Shown here in pieces: positions 43,451 through 54,720 of a DNA stretch of 64,000 nucleotides (positions are counted from its first letter, which is position 1; every line of letters begins with the position of its first letter). Position numbers and translations under genes: made by a program. The notes under the pieces were generated by a model. That model was not told where the DNA came from. It searched no databases and saw nothing but the letters and a program-made list of their open reading frames with translations. This stretch comes from Locusta migratoria (taxonomy: Eukaryota; Arthropoda; Insecta; Orthoptera; Acrididae), in the NCBI GenBank assembly GCA_026315105.1, contig CM048755.1, forward strand, positions 214,012,333-214,076,332, in the 5' to 3' direction.

Positions 43451-43655
43451 CAAATTCAAAAATGTTAAAATGTTTGTAAATCTATGGGACATAGCTACTC
43501 TGGTCATCACTCCTTAGGCTTACAAACTACTTAAACTAACTTTTGCTAAGGTCTACAAGTTCACCCATGCCCGAGGGAGGACTCGTACCTCCGATAGGAA
43601 GCAGACGAGCACTCCGCGAAAGGCGCCTTAGAGCGCGCTGCCACTTCCGCGTTGC
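43451..43655 (-). mobile_element. F1 SINE
   Basis: Tail complement AAATGTTAAAATGTTTGTAA at left, B box complement GGACTCGTACC, head CACTTCCGCG at right. Duplication not clear. Confidence 0.85.
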
Positions 43656-43756
43656 AAATATTACTCCCTCTGCACGGATTACATAATGGACTATGCGAAC
43701 ACTCATGGGTAGTAGGCGACGTGTAGCAAACGGAAGATGCAGTCGGTACGGGAGGC

Positions 43757-43835
43757 GTGCACGGATAGTGCAATGGTTAACGAGACTGCACGCGAAACGT
43801 GGGAACGTCGGGTTCGAATCCCACTCCGGCACTAT
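43757..43835 (+). repeat. tRNA-like head of an F4-type repeat
   Basis: GCACGGATAGTGCAATGG (A-box-like TAGTGCAATGG) and B box GGTTCGAATCC 45 nt later, ending CCGGCAC. It resembles the F4 head. Folding as a true tRNA was not convincing. Confidence 0.55.
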
Positions 43836-44286
43836 TTTCATGTTATCAGTAAATCGTACAGCTGTTGCTGATTCATATTCGCATTTGGGAACACATTTAT
43901 TGAACTGTTTCGTATTTTTGAACCTACTGTGTTCTAGCCCGTTTGGTATCGAATTATTGTTGCATAAAAGAAGTATAAAGAAGTGCCCAGGAATTTGGAA
44001 TATTACTGAAATACAACCAGTTTTTAAGCACCTATTCTCGACGTTTTTTAAATCTACGATTTTCGTTGTAGCGATTTATATACAGTATTCTATTTTTCCT
44101 TTTGAATGCAACATTTATCCTTGTACTAACTGCAATGTGGAGCTATTTTACTAAAGTACGCATATATTGGTCGCACGATCAACCTGAAACGGAATATATC
44201 TAAAACTGCATTGTCTCAGCAGTTGCAATAGACACACGCATAAGCCAAGTCACCCCAGCACTGCCACTATTAAGGTGGAATGTGGT
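43836..44286. other. No gene recognised
   Basis: Probable body of the preceding tRNA-like repeat, then unique-looking AT-rich sequence. Confidence 0.3.
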
Positions 44287-44297
44287 TTACTTTTAGT

Positions 44298-44494
44298 TCA
44301 AATCAAATGTTTGTTAAGCTTATGGGACTTAACTACGGGGTCATCAGTCCCTAAACTTACAAACTACTTATGAACTACCTACAACTAAGGACGGCACAAA
44401 TATCCATGCCCGAGGGGGGATTCGAACCCCCGACCATAGTGGCCGTGCGGACCGTGACTGAAGCGCCTTAGTCCCCTCGGCCACCGCGGCCGGC
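44298..44494 (-). mobile_element. F1 SINE
   Basis: Flanked by identical TTACTTTTAGT (44287-44297 and 44495-44505). Near consensus. Confidence 0.95.
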
Positions 44495-44505
44495 TTACTT
44501 TTAGT

Positions 44506-45648
44506 CACAGCATCATGATTTACATAGTCGATGTAATTGTTTTCTGGGTGTTGCACCGCGTCATATTGTGAAAAATTATGATTACTAAAACAGCCAATGT
44601 TTCGGACACGGTAACAAGATTTTATTAAAAATACAAACTTACATCTACTGAAGAAAAAATACCGAAGTCGCAGTGTCGAATGAAAATTAATAACCTTCCA
44701 AATTCTTCATAAAGAGAAAAATAAGGAACGTTTGTCTTGTGTACTGTTTGTTATATACTTCACTATCTTGCCTTTTATATCATAAAATATTGGCGTATTT
44801 GTGTATGAATTTCGAAACTCATATCCAAATTATAATTTAATCGCTAAAAGATTTTGAAGTTCCTCAAAAATACTCGCCAGTACACAGTCACTATTTGGCC
44901 AATACATTATTTTGATGTATTTTTGTTTGATAAATAATATGGTTGGTTGATGCGTATCATGCAAGTCGTAAGTGATCCGTTACAAAGGTTTCCTCTCAAT
45001 TTCAAACTGAAATAAAAATAATTTTGTAAGATAATGTATTTAATATCCTAATTCAAATTTTATCATTCAGTGGCACGCCTTGTACGTCTAAATTACATTT
45101 AGAGACCAGATTTATTATTATGTTTGTGTGTGACCGTAAATGGTAACCGTTTACAAGTTACCAAATTGTGCAATCATTTAAATTTTAAAAATTAACCTAT
45201 TACTTGCCTTTTAAAATCACTGACTTCCTTGAAGAATATAAGTAAATGTATTCACATGTTTAATGAAAAAATTCTTGTTTACACGAAACTGTCTTCAGCT
45301 ATAACTCCAACTTATGCGCACAGCTTTGACGGTTATTTATTTAAAAATGGTAAAATGATTGAAATTCTGCCTGTGCTATCCAGAAAGCAGGAAATAAGGA
45401 AATTATTTCAGTCAAGGCACGAAATCTACTCTGCTAATTTTCCTTCACTGAATGAAATATTCTCTTCTTCCACCGTTGTTTGAATAACCGAGAAAAATGT
45501 TATAATTTTCTTGTTAATTATGACTCAAACTAGTTGTTTGCAGTGACGTTATTTTACAAAGTTTAATATTTTCTGGTAGTGTAACAAGACCTACACAATC
45601 AAATGATTTGTTCAGAACACGATCAATTCCGTTATTGTATTTTCATCA
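44506..45648. other. 1.1 kb, no gene recognised
   Basis: AT-rich. A plus frame at 45229-45483 has no known domain. Confidence 0.35.
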
Positions 45649-46545
45649 ATGTTGTTGATCAAGTGTTATTGTGGTCTTCAGTCAAACGACTGGCTTAACG
45701 TAGCTCCCTATCATTGCTTTCTGTATTTGTCTCTCGGTCTCCATCTACGATTTTTATCGAGCACACTTCAGTCCAATGCTAGATTGACGATTGCTTGGTG
45801 TCTATGTGCACCACCAATAGATGCTTTCATTTAGTCAAGATATGCCAGAAATTTCTTTTCTCTCCGATTCTTTTTAGCACCTGTTCATTAGTTACGAGAC
45901 CTTCCCAATTAATCTTCAGCATTAGTCTGTAAAACCACATATCAAAAGCTTCAATCGTTTTTTTGTCTGAATTCCTTATCGTCCACTTTTCATTCCCGTT
46001 CAATGATACACTTAAGAGAAGTTCTTTGAAAAGGACTAATATTTAAAAATCTTCTCTACTTCGGCCATTATAGGTTACTTTGTTAGTCAAATAAAAAATC
46101 TCATCTACTACTTCTATTGTCTACTTATATAATCTAATTTCTTCAGCATCGCCTGATTTTATTAGATTATATTCGAATACTCTTATTTTGCTCTTGTTAC
46201 TGTTCATATTATACCACACAAAATTATATACCCCCTTTCAAGACACTGTCGATTCCCTTTAATTGTTCTTCCAGGTAATTTTGATGTCGCAGTAATACAG
46301 TGACAGCCGCCAACATTTAAATCCTTTCCCCGAACTTCAATTCCTTCTCCAAATTTTTCCTTGCTTTCCTTAAATGCTTTCTCAAAGTACAAATTGAATA
46401 ACATTGGGTAAAGGCTATAACCGTATCTCACTCCCTTCCGAACCACTTCGTCTCTTTTTATGCCTTTCGACAATTATAACTGCCGTCTGGTTTTTGTGCA
46501 AATTGTGTATGACTTTCTGTTCCTTTATTTTAATTCTGGTACCAG
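45649..46545 (-). pseudogene. RTE-like LINE reverse transcriptase and 3' part, decayed
   Basis: Minus strand: KGVRYGYSLYPMLFNLYFEK, a form of the RT motif RQGCPLSPLLFN, then FKESKEKFGEGIEVRGKDLN. After a gap come the complements of TTCTTTTCTCTCC and ATTAGTTACGAGACC, which I recall from the C-terminus and 3' end of an abundant orthopteran LINE. Many stops. The clade is assigned from memory and may be wrong. Confidence 0.6.
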
Positions 46546-46547
46546 CC

Positions 46548-46740
46548 GTAACCCAATGTTATTCAATTTTTACATTGAGCAATCTGTGAAGGAAAGCAAG
46601 GAAAAATTTGGAGAAGGAATTAAAGTTCAGGGAAAGCACTTAAATGTTTGTTGCTGACATTGAAATTCTGTTAGAGACAGCAAAAGGACCTGGAAGAACA
46701 GTTAAACGGAATGGAAAAGTCTTGAAAGGAGGTTATATAA
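46548..46740 (+). pseudogene. RTE-like RT fragment, plus-strand copy
   Basis: NPMLFNFYIEQSVKESKEKF then GEGIKVQGKHLNV repeats the text of the adjacent minus-strand copy, so the two form an inverted pair with only a few bases between the RT blocks. The active-site YADD region is deleted. Confidence 0.6.
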
Positions 46741-46799
46741 TCAGAGCTACTGAAGTATATGGAAGAGCCAGCCTTGACAAAACTACAATGTTACAATTT

Positions 46800-47390
46800 G
46801 TAGTGTACAAATTATAAATTGTAACGTCATACCGAGAGCCGTTTTACTCCATAAACAGCGGGAAGGAGTAAGCGAGAAACTTTTATCCTTTCATCATTTT
46901 ACTATGGTTGCCAGCGAGAAAAAGTTTAATAAAGGTTTGAAATTATCTTTAAAGTTTGTTGCAAGTCACTAAGTATTGTCATTCTCATATAGTGTATTCG
47001 TAAAGTCTCATCGTATTATGGAACTTCCTTGCAACTCCTATTGTTTATGGAGTTATATCTCTTGAACCATGTGTCGTATGTGGATCGTACTCCTACAGAA
47101 GATGTTATCTCACGTAAGGAATATGTGTACCAAATTTGGTTGAAATCGGTCCAGTGGTTTAGGAGAAAATGAGCAGAATTGTCGCTAAATGCAGCAGTTT
47201 TCCGCGTATCTCATTGTTTATGACGTCATATCTCGTGAACTATATATCGTATGTGATTCTTACACTTACGGCGACCGTCCTCATGGATTGAAGCTTACGT
47301 GTACAAAATTTCATAAAGATTGGAACAAAACTGTAGCTTTGTATGCAACACGTTCATACATACGGACACTCTGCTTTATATATTAGGTTG
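46800..47390 (-). mobile_element. Helitron copy, 3' truncated
   Basis: Same sequence as 38238-39121 from the 5' end (47390: CTAATATATAAAGCAGAGTG) over about 590 bp, for example GGTTGAAATCGGTCCAGTGG. It lacks the hairpin end and joins RTE-like sequence at about 46800. Confidence 0.75.
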
Positions 47391-48393
47391 TCCTTTTTAG
47401 CCCCCAGTTTGGAGGGACCTTTTAACCACTTAAATGTGTTTTATCGCCGCTTAAAAAATATACCTCTCTTAGTTTTTTATGTATTATAACATATCCGAAT
47501 ATCAGAAAAATCGGAGACACTTTCGTTGGTTTACTTGTAAGTTCGTGAGGGATGTGGCTGTGGCCGAAGAAACAGGTTGCCTGTTGTCCTTCAGTCTCAT
47601 ATGCACTTCGAAATTATTTACCTTGCCTAGGCGTTAAGAAAACAAGTCCTGAAACTCAGCAAGCAATTAAGTAATACTGCCCTTTGGTCAAAAGCAGAAA
47701 CATAAAGTACATTGTGCTGATTACGAAGTCCAAACAAATGAAAACAATCTAATCCAAAAGTATATTCATAGTTTCGCACACGCATAGTCACTTTTCTGGT
47801 ATTTGACTGAAATGTGGCAGGCAATCAACAGGTTCCAAGGACTTACATGGTTTCACCGTTAAACGCAGTAAGTTGCGTACTAGATTTTGTCAATCTTATT
47901 AAGCCTAACAGCCTATAAGTATCGCGATTGAGCAGACGTGCCAGTGTCTAATTGAAGGCGCACGCGGTGTCCAATGCCACAAGCAGTTTATTAGATTGTG
48001 TCTGCACTGCACTGGGTATGGATGAAGAAACCGCCTGTGCGCTTACATCACCAGGCCGGGTCATCGGCTTTGAATAAACGATCTGTACAGAATAGGCAGT
48101 CTACCAGAGCGGGTGGCGATAGCGTTCTGTGTCTGTTGCACACACACAGATTGCTCATGTCGAGAGTACCCGCAAGAAAAGCAAGTTGCATTCCGCGGCG
48201 GACAGTTGTCTGATATATCTGGAAAAGCAACGGGTCAAGATTTCACACGCTGCGAGTGTTGATTACTTTTGACGCGGCGCACTGGCTGGGAACGGAGCGT
48301 CGCCGACCACTCGGTCGTTTTTGTTTACTGCTGCCTGCAATACTGCAAATAGGAGCTGCATCAATTTTCCGCACACGGATCCTAATCTATACA
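47391..48393. other. 1 kb, no gene recognised
   Basis: Contains an open 71-codon plus frame (47998) of no known family and a GC-richer patch near 48250-48330. Nothing supported. Confidence 0.3.
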
Positions 48394-48825
48394 TCTATAA
48401 AATTGACTGTATGTGTATATCTATGTTCCACATCACTTCTTAAACTACTGTGCCGATTTCAACCAAACTTGGTACGCATGTTCCTTACTATCAGGCAACA
48501 ATCTCTATCGAGATAAGAACTACCTACGTCACATACGTGAGGAGATAAGACGTCATAAACAACGACATTCGTGAAAAACAGACCCATTATGCGATAATAT
48601 TCTACATCTGCTCCTAAACTAGTGGACCAATTTCAACCAAATTTGTTACAAATATTCTTTACGGTCAGGAATCATTAGTTATGGTAGCAAAAACCACCTA
48701 ACATACATAATTCATGCGATATCACGTCGTAAACAATAAAATATGCCCTCTTTTGCGGCTTGAGATAGCGTGATTTTATTCGTAAACTATTTTAGGATGA
48801 GAGCAGTTAGCAACTTGCAATAAAC

Positions 48826-49026
48826 AAAAATGTTCAAATGTTTGTATAGCTTATGGGACTTAACTAAGGGGTCATCAGTCCCTAAACTTACAAACTACTT
48901 ATGAACTAGCTAAAACTAAGGACGTCACAAATATCCATGCCCGAGGGGGGATTCGAACCCCCGACCGTAGTGGCCGTGCAGACCGTGACTGAAGCGCCTC
49001 AGTCCCCTCGGCCACCGCGGCCGGCC
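48826..49026 (-). mobile_element. F1 SINE
   Basis: Near-consensus copy inside the Helitron. Flanking duplication uncertain (CAACTTGC / CAACTGC). Confidence 0.9.
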
Positions 49027-49125
49027 AACTGCTACATCATCTCCTCCTAAAATAATGGACCGATTGCAACTAAACTTGGTACAAATGTTGCTTACTATCA
49101 ACAGCTGTTGGGTTACAAAATACCT

Positions 49126-49328
49126 GCCGGCCGCGGTGGCCGAGGGGACTGCAGCGCGCCAGTCACGGTCTGCACGGCCACTACGGTCGGAGGTTCGAAT
49201 CCCACCTCGGGCATGGATATTTGTGCCTTCCTCATTAGTAGTTAGTTCATAAGTAGTTTGTAAGTTTAGGGACTGATGACCCCGTAGTTAATTCCCATAA
49301 GCTCTACAAACTTTTGTACATTTTATAT
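49126..49328 (+). mobile_element. F1 SINE
   Basis: GCCGGCCGCGGTGGCCGAGG head. Flanked by AAATACCT (49118-49125) and AATACCT (49329-49335), inside the Helitron and opposite to the preceding copy. Confidence 0.92.
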
Positions 49329-49378
49329 AATACCTAGTATGACTTCGTCAACGATGAGTCACAAAAACTTTCCCACGA

Positions 49379-49597
49379 GTGCCCCTTACTCCGACAGATT
49401 TACCTTTTAATTTCAAGAGACTGCTGCTTCCATGGAGACTTGCATTTTTCAATACGATTAACAAATCACAGGGACACTCTGTTGATTACTGTGGAGTGGA
49501 TTTGTCATCTCACCTACAAAAGGTGGGTTCACCAAAGAATTTATTCATACTAGCTCATAGACAAGTACAAGAAATATTGTTTATAGTCAAGTTTTGA
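49379..49597 (+). pseudogene. Helitron Pif1-type helicase, C-terminal remnant
   Basis: MPLTPTDLPFNFKRLLLPWR then LAFFNTINKSQGHSVDYCGV. This is the region before and including helicase motif V/VI (in intact Helitrons LAFAMTINKAQGQS), followed by LFILAHRQVQEILFIVKF and a stop. The usual HGQLYVACSRV (motif VI) is lost between LSSH and VGSPKNLF, so the arginine finger is missing. Helicase would unwind DNA during rolling-circle transposition. Confidence 0.8.
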
Positions 49598-49818
49598 ATA
49601 AATGTCTTACATTATTTATATTTTATTATTTTTCTTTCTTTCGCTACTGCACTTATAATTTTGTAGATTATGCATAGTCTTTGTTTTACTGTTTCATAAT
49701 TTCTAAGCTGTTTTCATGACTACATGAAGATGAAATCTTTTACGAATTTTTATTTCATTTCTAAAATAAGAATGGAAAAATACATATATAACCGGGCAAT
49801 ACCGGGTTTACCAGCTGG

Positions 49819-50702
49819 TGTTCTACCTTGTTGCAATGTCGGATCTGAATGTTTGAGAATCTTCTCGCGGATACTACAGTCTGGCACACTGCATGTATAG
49901 TAAATTGCTTCATGGATCATTCCGCGTGTGTAATACTGCCCACAAACGCCGGTAAGGGCTAGTTAAGCCATGCAGTTTTGTTACCCATTGATGATATAAC
50001 TGTTCAGTCCTCTTACGAAAACGAAAAATGTTATAGCGAGCAGCCACTAATATAAACTGATCCTAAAGTGTTTAGTAAGGGCCCTAATTAGTTGATTACA
50101 GGGAAGCAGCTCGGGACGTGATGTCGGGAACAATTTCTGTGCAAACCTATAAATTGTGGGTTCCGGCTACTGAGAGGAAATAATGGATTTTACAGTACCT
50201 AGCAGCTGGTGTGTGACGCAATGCGCTTAGAACTTTGGGTGCCACTTGTTGAAGTCTTCATTTTGCTTGTTTATTGCTCTGAAGGTTGTTATGTATCCAG
50301 GTTCGGTCGCGGTTGATGCGTAGGCAGCGCAGCTGAATCGTCAGCAATTCGCGCGGTGATTAGATTCTGCACCGCCGTCAGTCATTGATTCATTTGTTGG
50401 TTGTGAAACTGAATAAACTGCATTAGATCAATTCCAGCCGGAGCATGAGATTTGCGCATTTAGTGCGGAATATGTGGTAGTCATGTCTAAATCAGGATAC
50501 AAAGCAAGCATAAAGACAAAATTTAATCGTAAAGCGTTGCACTGAATAAATGAACGAAAACTTAGTTATCGAGCGCAGTGCCGCAAATATGTTGGCTACA
50601 ACGGCTACGTTGGTCCGCTGTTGTTCGCTGCGAATGATGGAGTCACCTTGTCATCATGTGTTATATATTCCCGTCGACATGTGTAGTATCGACTACTGCG
50701 GG
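49819..50702. other. No gene recognised
   Basis: Nothing supported. A slightly GC-richer patch lies at 50290-50390. Confidence 0.3.
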
Positions 50703-50712
50703 ATGTAACAAC

Positions 50713-50910
50713 AAAATGTTGAAATGTTTGTTAAGCTTAAGGGACTTAACTGCGGGGTCATCAGTCCCTAAACTTACAAACTACTAAGAAACTAACTTGT
50801 ACTAAAGAACATAAACATCCATGCCCGAGGGAGGATTCGAATCCCCGACGGGGAACGGCCTCGCACATCGCAGCATAGCGCCTCAATGCGCTCGGCCACT
50901 CCGCCGCGGC
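50713..50910 (-). mobile_element. F1 SINE
   Basis: Flanked by ATGTAACAAC (50703-50712 and 50911-50920). Head subtype with ATGTGCGAGGCC. Confidence 0.94.
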
Positions 50911-51170
50911 ATGTAACAACATACAGAACACATATATGGATGCTGATGTAGGCACATTACTAAAACAGCCATACTAATTAACGGATAAATTTATTCACAG
51001 AACAAGAACAAATACTAAACTTGCCTCGAGTCGTGAAGAAGGAAGACTGCTAAGTAACAAACGTAAACGAAGGTACGCTAGATTCTTCTGGCTGCTCGTG
51101 CGTCCAGTTGCAGAATGTCATGCGGCTGGTAAGTCAACGATGTAGAGCAGGCTGTTCCAGCTCTCGCGCT

Positions 51171-51366
51171 GGCCGCAGTGGCCGAGCTGTCTGCGGTGTG
51201 CCAGTCACTGTCTGCACGGCCGCTGCGGTCGGGGGTTTGAATCCCCCCTCGGGCATGGGTGTTTATGCCGTCTTTAGTATAAGGTAGTTCATAAGTAGTT
51301 TGTAAGTTTAGGGACTGATGACCCCGTAGTTAAGTCCCATAAGCCTTACAAACATTTGAACGTTCA
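51171..51366 (+). mobile_element. F1 SINE
   Basis: Head GGCCGCAGTGGCCGAGC, B box GGTTTGAATCC, full tail. Short flanking match TCGCGC. Confidence 0.9.
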
Positions 51367-51532
51367 AATTCGCGCGCTTGCCTGTGAGCTAGGGGGCGCT
51401 CACTTATTCGCGGGGCACCGTTTCTTGGCCAAGCTGTTGTCGCATGGGGTACACAGCTACGACGATTGTTACGTGCAACAGTTTCTCAGAAAGCTATAAT
51501 TTTATTGAGACTGCCATTTTTCTCCAAGAAAA

Positions 51533-51725
51533 AATCTTCAAATGTTTGTAAATCTGTCGGAGCAAACTGGGTGGTCATCAGTACGTAGCTTACAAACTAA
51601 GGTAAACTAACCTAAGGACAACACACATACACCCATGCCCCAGGGAGGACTCGAACCTCCGACGGCGAGAAACCGCGCGCTCAGCAGCGAGGCGCCTTTA
51701 GACCGCTCGGCTACTCCACCGCGGC
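51533..51725 (-). mobile_element. F1 SINE, GTAGCCGAGCGGTC subtype
   Basis: Flanked by identical TTTCTCCAAGAAAA (51519-51532 and 51726-51739). Confidence 0.95.
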
Positions 51726-51739
51726 TTTCTCCAAGAAAA

Positions 51740-52085
51740 TGCCGGACACATGACACCAGGTCGGTCCTCAGCAATAGTATTATGTCTTTCGTTATTATAA
51801 TTACTGTAAAAGCTCCGTGATCGTGAATATCAACGATTTGATTTCATAGTTGGAATTTAGTAAATAATTTTTATGGTGGCATTATTTTACATCTTTGAAT
51901 GCCTGTTTCATGCAACTTCTTATAAACTATATAACGAATTTTACCATCATTTTTTAATGAAGTAGTCATTGATTTTAGAATTTATTGCAGAAGTATTAAA
52001 AACAGATTATGTCGCATCTCAGTTTCCATCGTTTTAATCGTAAATACGGCAATTCGCATTTTACAGCCTCTAAAGCAGCACCCAT
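51740..52085. other. No gene recognised
   Basis: AT-rich spacer. Nothing supported. Confidence 0.3.
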
Positions 52086-52095
52086 GTCAAGAATT

Positions 52096-52293
52096 TAAAA
52101 AAATGTCCAAATGTTTGTATAGCTTATGGGACTTAACTACGGGGTCATAAGTTCCTAAACTTACAATTTACAAACTAGCTAATCTAAGGACGGCACAAAT
52201 ATCCATGCCCGAGGGGGGATGTGAACCCACATCCGTAGTGGCCGTGCAGACCGTGACTCGAGCGCCTCAGTCCCCTCGGCCACCGCGGCCGGC
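52096..52293 (-). mobile_element. F1 SINE
   Basis: Flanked by GTCAAGAATT (52086-52095 and 52294-52303). Confidence 0.95.
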
Positions 52294-52399
52294 GTCAAGA
52301 ATTATATGAGACATCGTTTGCTTTGAGAGACAAAAGCCTGCAAAAGGCGCTAGTTCAAGTCGAACTATGCATTCTGCTACCACCACTAAACGAGCGCGT

Positions 52400-52640
52400 T
52401 TGATTACTTATGCCTGCCGAGTGCTAGCGTGCGTGACGTCAGCTAGTCCCTCCACCGCAGCTCCGCGCTGAGGAAGTGAGCGCTCGTGTGCGCTCCTGCT
52501 CGCGGAGTAGCCTGATGGAACAGTCTGATGTGGAGGGCTGCTCGCCGCGGCGTCCGTAAGCGTGGCCGCGTGCCCTGTCGTAATTGGCGCGTGTCATGGC
52601 GCCTGCTACACTTTCCTCCCTTTTTGCTGCGCTGATCGGT
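52400..52640. promoter_or_regulatory. GC-rich island with a perfect CRE
   Basis: CpG-rich stretch in AT-rich DNA with the palindrome TGACGTCA (cAMP-response-element consensus) at 52434-52441 and GCGTGACGTCAGC context. No SINE similarity. Possible promoter, but with no identified transcript. Confidence 0.3.
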
Positions 52641-52859
52641 GTGCAGTCGATACGATAGGTATGCACACAAACTACTTTAACTTACAGGAGGAGGCCGCCA
52701 ATTGTGAAATTCAGATTCGATTCATACTGCACATAATAAAAGCTCATGGCCAGAGGTGTAATATGGCAAAGCACCAAGATGCACTTCTCAGCCGTTGTCG
52801 AGAAAATAGACAATAAAAAAAAAACCGTTGCGGTGAAATACTCTTTACGATTAATAATG

Positions 52860-52923
52860 TTCTACAGCGGTAAGCACTCGGGTTGGTAATCCAAAGGTCG
52901 CCGGATCGAATCTCGCGGGATGC
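52860..52923 (+). repeat. tRNA-Thr-like sequence, left arm
   Basis: TACAGCGGTAAGCACTCGGG (A-box-like), an anticodon-arm-like CTCGGGTTGGTAATCC and B box GGATCGAATCTCGCGG. The right-arm partner has TTTGTAA as the loop, anticodon TGT. The acceptor stem is poor, so this is a tRNA-derived repeat and not a working gene. Confidence 0.5.
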
Positions 52924-52950
52924 AACTTTTTTTTATTATTCGTTTTTTTG

Positions 52951-52951
<1 letters not shown>

Positions 52952-53008
<57 letters not shown>
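52952..53008 (+). repeat. (AT)n microsatellite
   Basis: About 28 TA units. Confidence 0.95.
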
Positions 53009-53010
<2 letters not shown>

Positions 53011-53392
53011 TACGAAGGATAGTTATCATAGAAGTATGGAAAGCAGGAAACAGCACGACATCGAGCACATGTGATAAACGATGCGTTTTTACAAAAACAA
53101 TTGTTTTTTTTTAATTATCTGCTGCGAAACACATCTGATTGACATTCTGAAAAATTGCTCTATCGTTCGTCAGGTTTGACTTACACTATGCGCATTCGTT
53201 TATACTTCTTCCGTTAACTATACGTGGTAAACATTATGAAGACAATCAATAACATTTGTGAAATAACTTTGTTTGTGGAAAACATAATGATGTTCGAAGT
53301 CGCCAGTTGCATATAATAAGTTGTTTGAAAGTCGTTTGTCGTAGAAAAACTTACATTTGAATTACAAAAAAAAACTAATAAAAAAATTGCAT

Positions 53393-53455
53393 GCCGCGAG
53401 ATTCGATCGGGGGACCTTCGGATTACAAACCCGAGCGCTTACCGCTACGCCGCAC
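53393..53455 (-). repeat. tRNA-Thr-like sequence, right arm
   Basis: Complement of the left-arm copy, better preserved: GCGGCGTAGCGGTAAGCGCT, TCGGGTTTGTAATCCGA, GATCGAATCTCGCGG. Confidence 0.5.
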
Positions 53456-53647
53456 CTCTGTACAATATTACTAATCGTACAGATCGTAGAGAGTATTTCA
53501 CCGCAACGGCTTTTTTTAATTGTCGATTTTCTCGACAACGGCTGAGAAGTGCATCATGGTGCTTTGCCAAATTACCTCTGGCCATGAGCTTTCATTATGC
53601 GCAGTATGTATCGAATCTGAATTTCACAATTGGCGGCCTCCCTTTGT

Positions 53648-53757
53648 TAAACTAACTTATGCGATGGAGACTACATATACCCTTGACCGATGGAGGTCTT
53701 GAACCACCGACGGAAGCTACCACGCAGTCCGGTACTTATCGCGCGGCAGCAAGGAAG
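53648..53757 (-). mobile_element. F1 SINE fragment, degenerate
   Basis: Reads AACTAACTTATG, a B-box complement GGTCTTGAACC and head CGCAGTCCGG..CGCGCGGC. Its other end appears cut off by the foldback element. Confidence 0.5.
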
Positions 53758-53897
53758 TATGTATGTATGTGTGTGGGCGTGCGTTCGTGTCGCGCGCGGT
53801 TAAGAGGTGTGCACAAAATAGATTAGTTTAGTAAGCTGCCTCATTCGAGTCATCATACTGAATAAATACTAAAGTAATCACAAATGTAGAAAATGAG

Positions 53898-54291
53898 TGC
53901 CGCGCGGTATGGACTTGCAGTCTGGAGCCTGACGTTATGGATCGCTCGGTCGCTTGCGTCAGAGCTTCGAGTCCTCGCTCGGGCATGGGTTTGTTCAAAT
54001 GTTTGTTAAGCTTAATGGACTTAACTCCGGGGTCATCACTCCCTAAACTTACAAACTACTTATGAACTACCTTATACTAAAGACGACAGAAACATCCATG
54101 CCCGAGGGGGGATTCGAACCGCCGACCGTAGCGGCCGTGCTGGCTGTGACTGGCGCGCCGCAGACTGCTCGGCCACTGCAGCCGGCTTCGGGAATGGGTT
54201 TGGGTGTAGTCCTTAGTACAAGGTAGTTTAAGTAGTTTGTAACTCTAAGGACCGATTGGCAAAGTAGTTAGGTCCCTTAGAGTTACAAACA
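53898..54291 (+). mobile_element. F1 SINE split by another F1 SINE
   Basis: Outer plus-strand copy: 53898-53993 (GCCGCGCGGTATGGACTTG, B box GCTTCGAGTCC) and 54203-54291 (AGTCCTTAG to GAGTTACAAAC). The inner copy produced the duplication CGGGCATGGGTTTG / CGGGAATGGGTTTG. Confidence 0.85.
53994..54188 (-). mobile_element. F1 SINE inside an F1 SINE
   Basis: Flanked by CGGGCATGGGTTTG (53980-53993) and CGGGAATGGGTTTG (54189-54202), just after the B box of the outer copy. Confidence 0.9.
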
Positions 54292-54514
54292 AGATTTATT
54301 CATTTATTTTGCTGTTTTGGTTTATAATGACAGAAGGTTTATTTTGTCTAGTCATATCATTCGGAAAATCTACACTGAAGTCTCCATAGCCATCTCAATA
54401 ATGAACGTGGATTTATCATAGCTATCCCTTAGTTACCGATTAGGAACTTTTACGGTGTTGCAGTTATGAGAGGCGTATTCTTCAGTAACAACGCAAGAAC
54501 AATTGGCTCTAGGA
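54292..54514. other. Spacer, nothing recognised
   Basis: No feature seen. Confidence 0.3.
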
Positions 54515-54720
54515 TATAACCGAGCGAGGTGGCACATTGGTAACACACTGGCCTCGCATTTACGAGGACGGCTCAAACCAGCTTCCAGACATCCTGATTT
54601 CCCTAAATTGAATGCCGGGATAGTTCCTTTCCCACTTCACAGCAAATTTCTGTCCATGCTATCCGAGCTTGTGCTCCGTCTCTAATGACCACGATGTCGA
54701 CGCTACCTTAAACTATAATC
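54515..54720 (+). mobile_element. tRNA-derived SINE, family F3
   Basis: ACCGAGCGAGGTGGCACATTGGTAACACAC head region (A-box-like), CTCGCATTTACGAGGAC, a degenerate B box GGCTCAAACC, CATCCTGATTTCCC body and GATGTCGACGCTACC at the end, as in the copy at 4946. Confidence 0.75.

Larger units (their letters stand above)
48394..49818 (+). mobile_element. Helitron with helicase remnant, two SINEs inside
   Basis: Begins TCTATAAAATTGACTGTATG (48394, similar to the 5' end of the copy at 39121). Ends with hairpin ACCGGGCAATACCGGG and TTTACCAGCTGG (49818; CTAG changed to CTGG). It holds a helicase C-terminal remnant and is interrupted by F1 SINEs at 48826 and 49126. Much of the replicase-helicase is deleted. 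Confidence 0.7.
52685..53646. mobile_element. Foldback element with tRNA-like arms
   Basis: Inverted arms about 52685-52955 and 53357-53646 (CCGCCAATTGTGAAATTC and its complement near the outer ends). Each arm contains a 65-nt tRNA-like segment. The loop of about 400 nt starts with an (AT)n run. It is inserted in the remains of a minus-strand F1 SINE, pieces of which lie on both sides (AAACTACTTTAACTTA and TTAAACTAACTTA). Class unknown. Two inverted tRNA-derived SINEs or a foldback transposon are both possible. Confidence 0.65.

Noticed and set aside
43757..43835. Possible genuine tRNA gene
   Set aside because: The acceptor and D stems do not close well and the sequence resembles F4 repeat heads.
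43536..43841. Arg- and Ser-rich open frames over SINE copies
   Set aside because: They are frames of SINE sequence, recurring at every copy (for example 44368, 49055, 62078) with the same RSGVRIPPRAW text.
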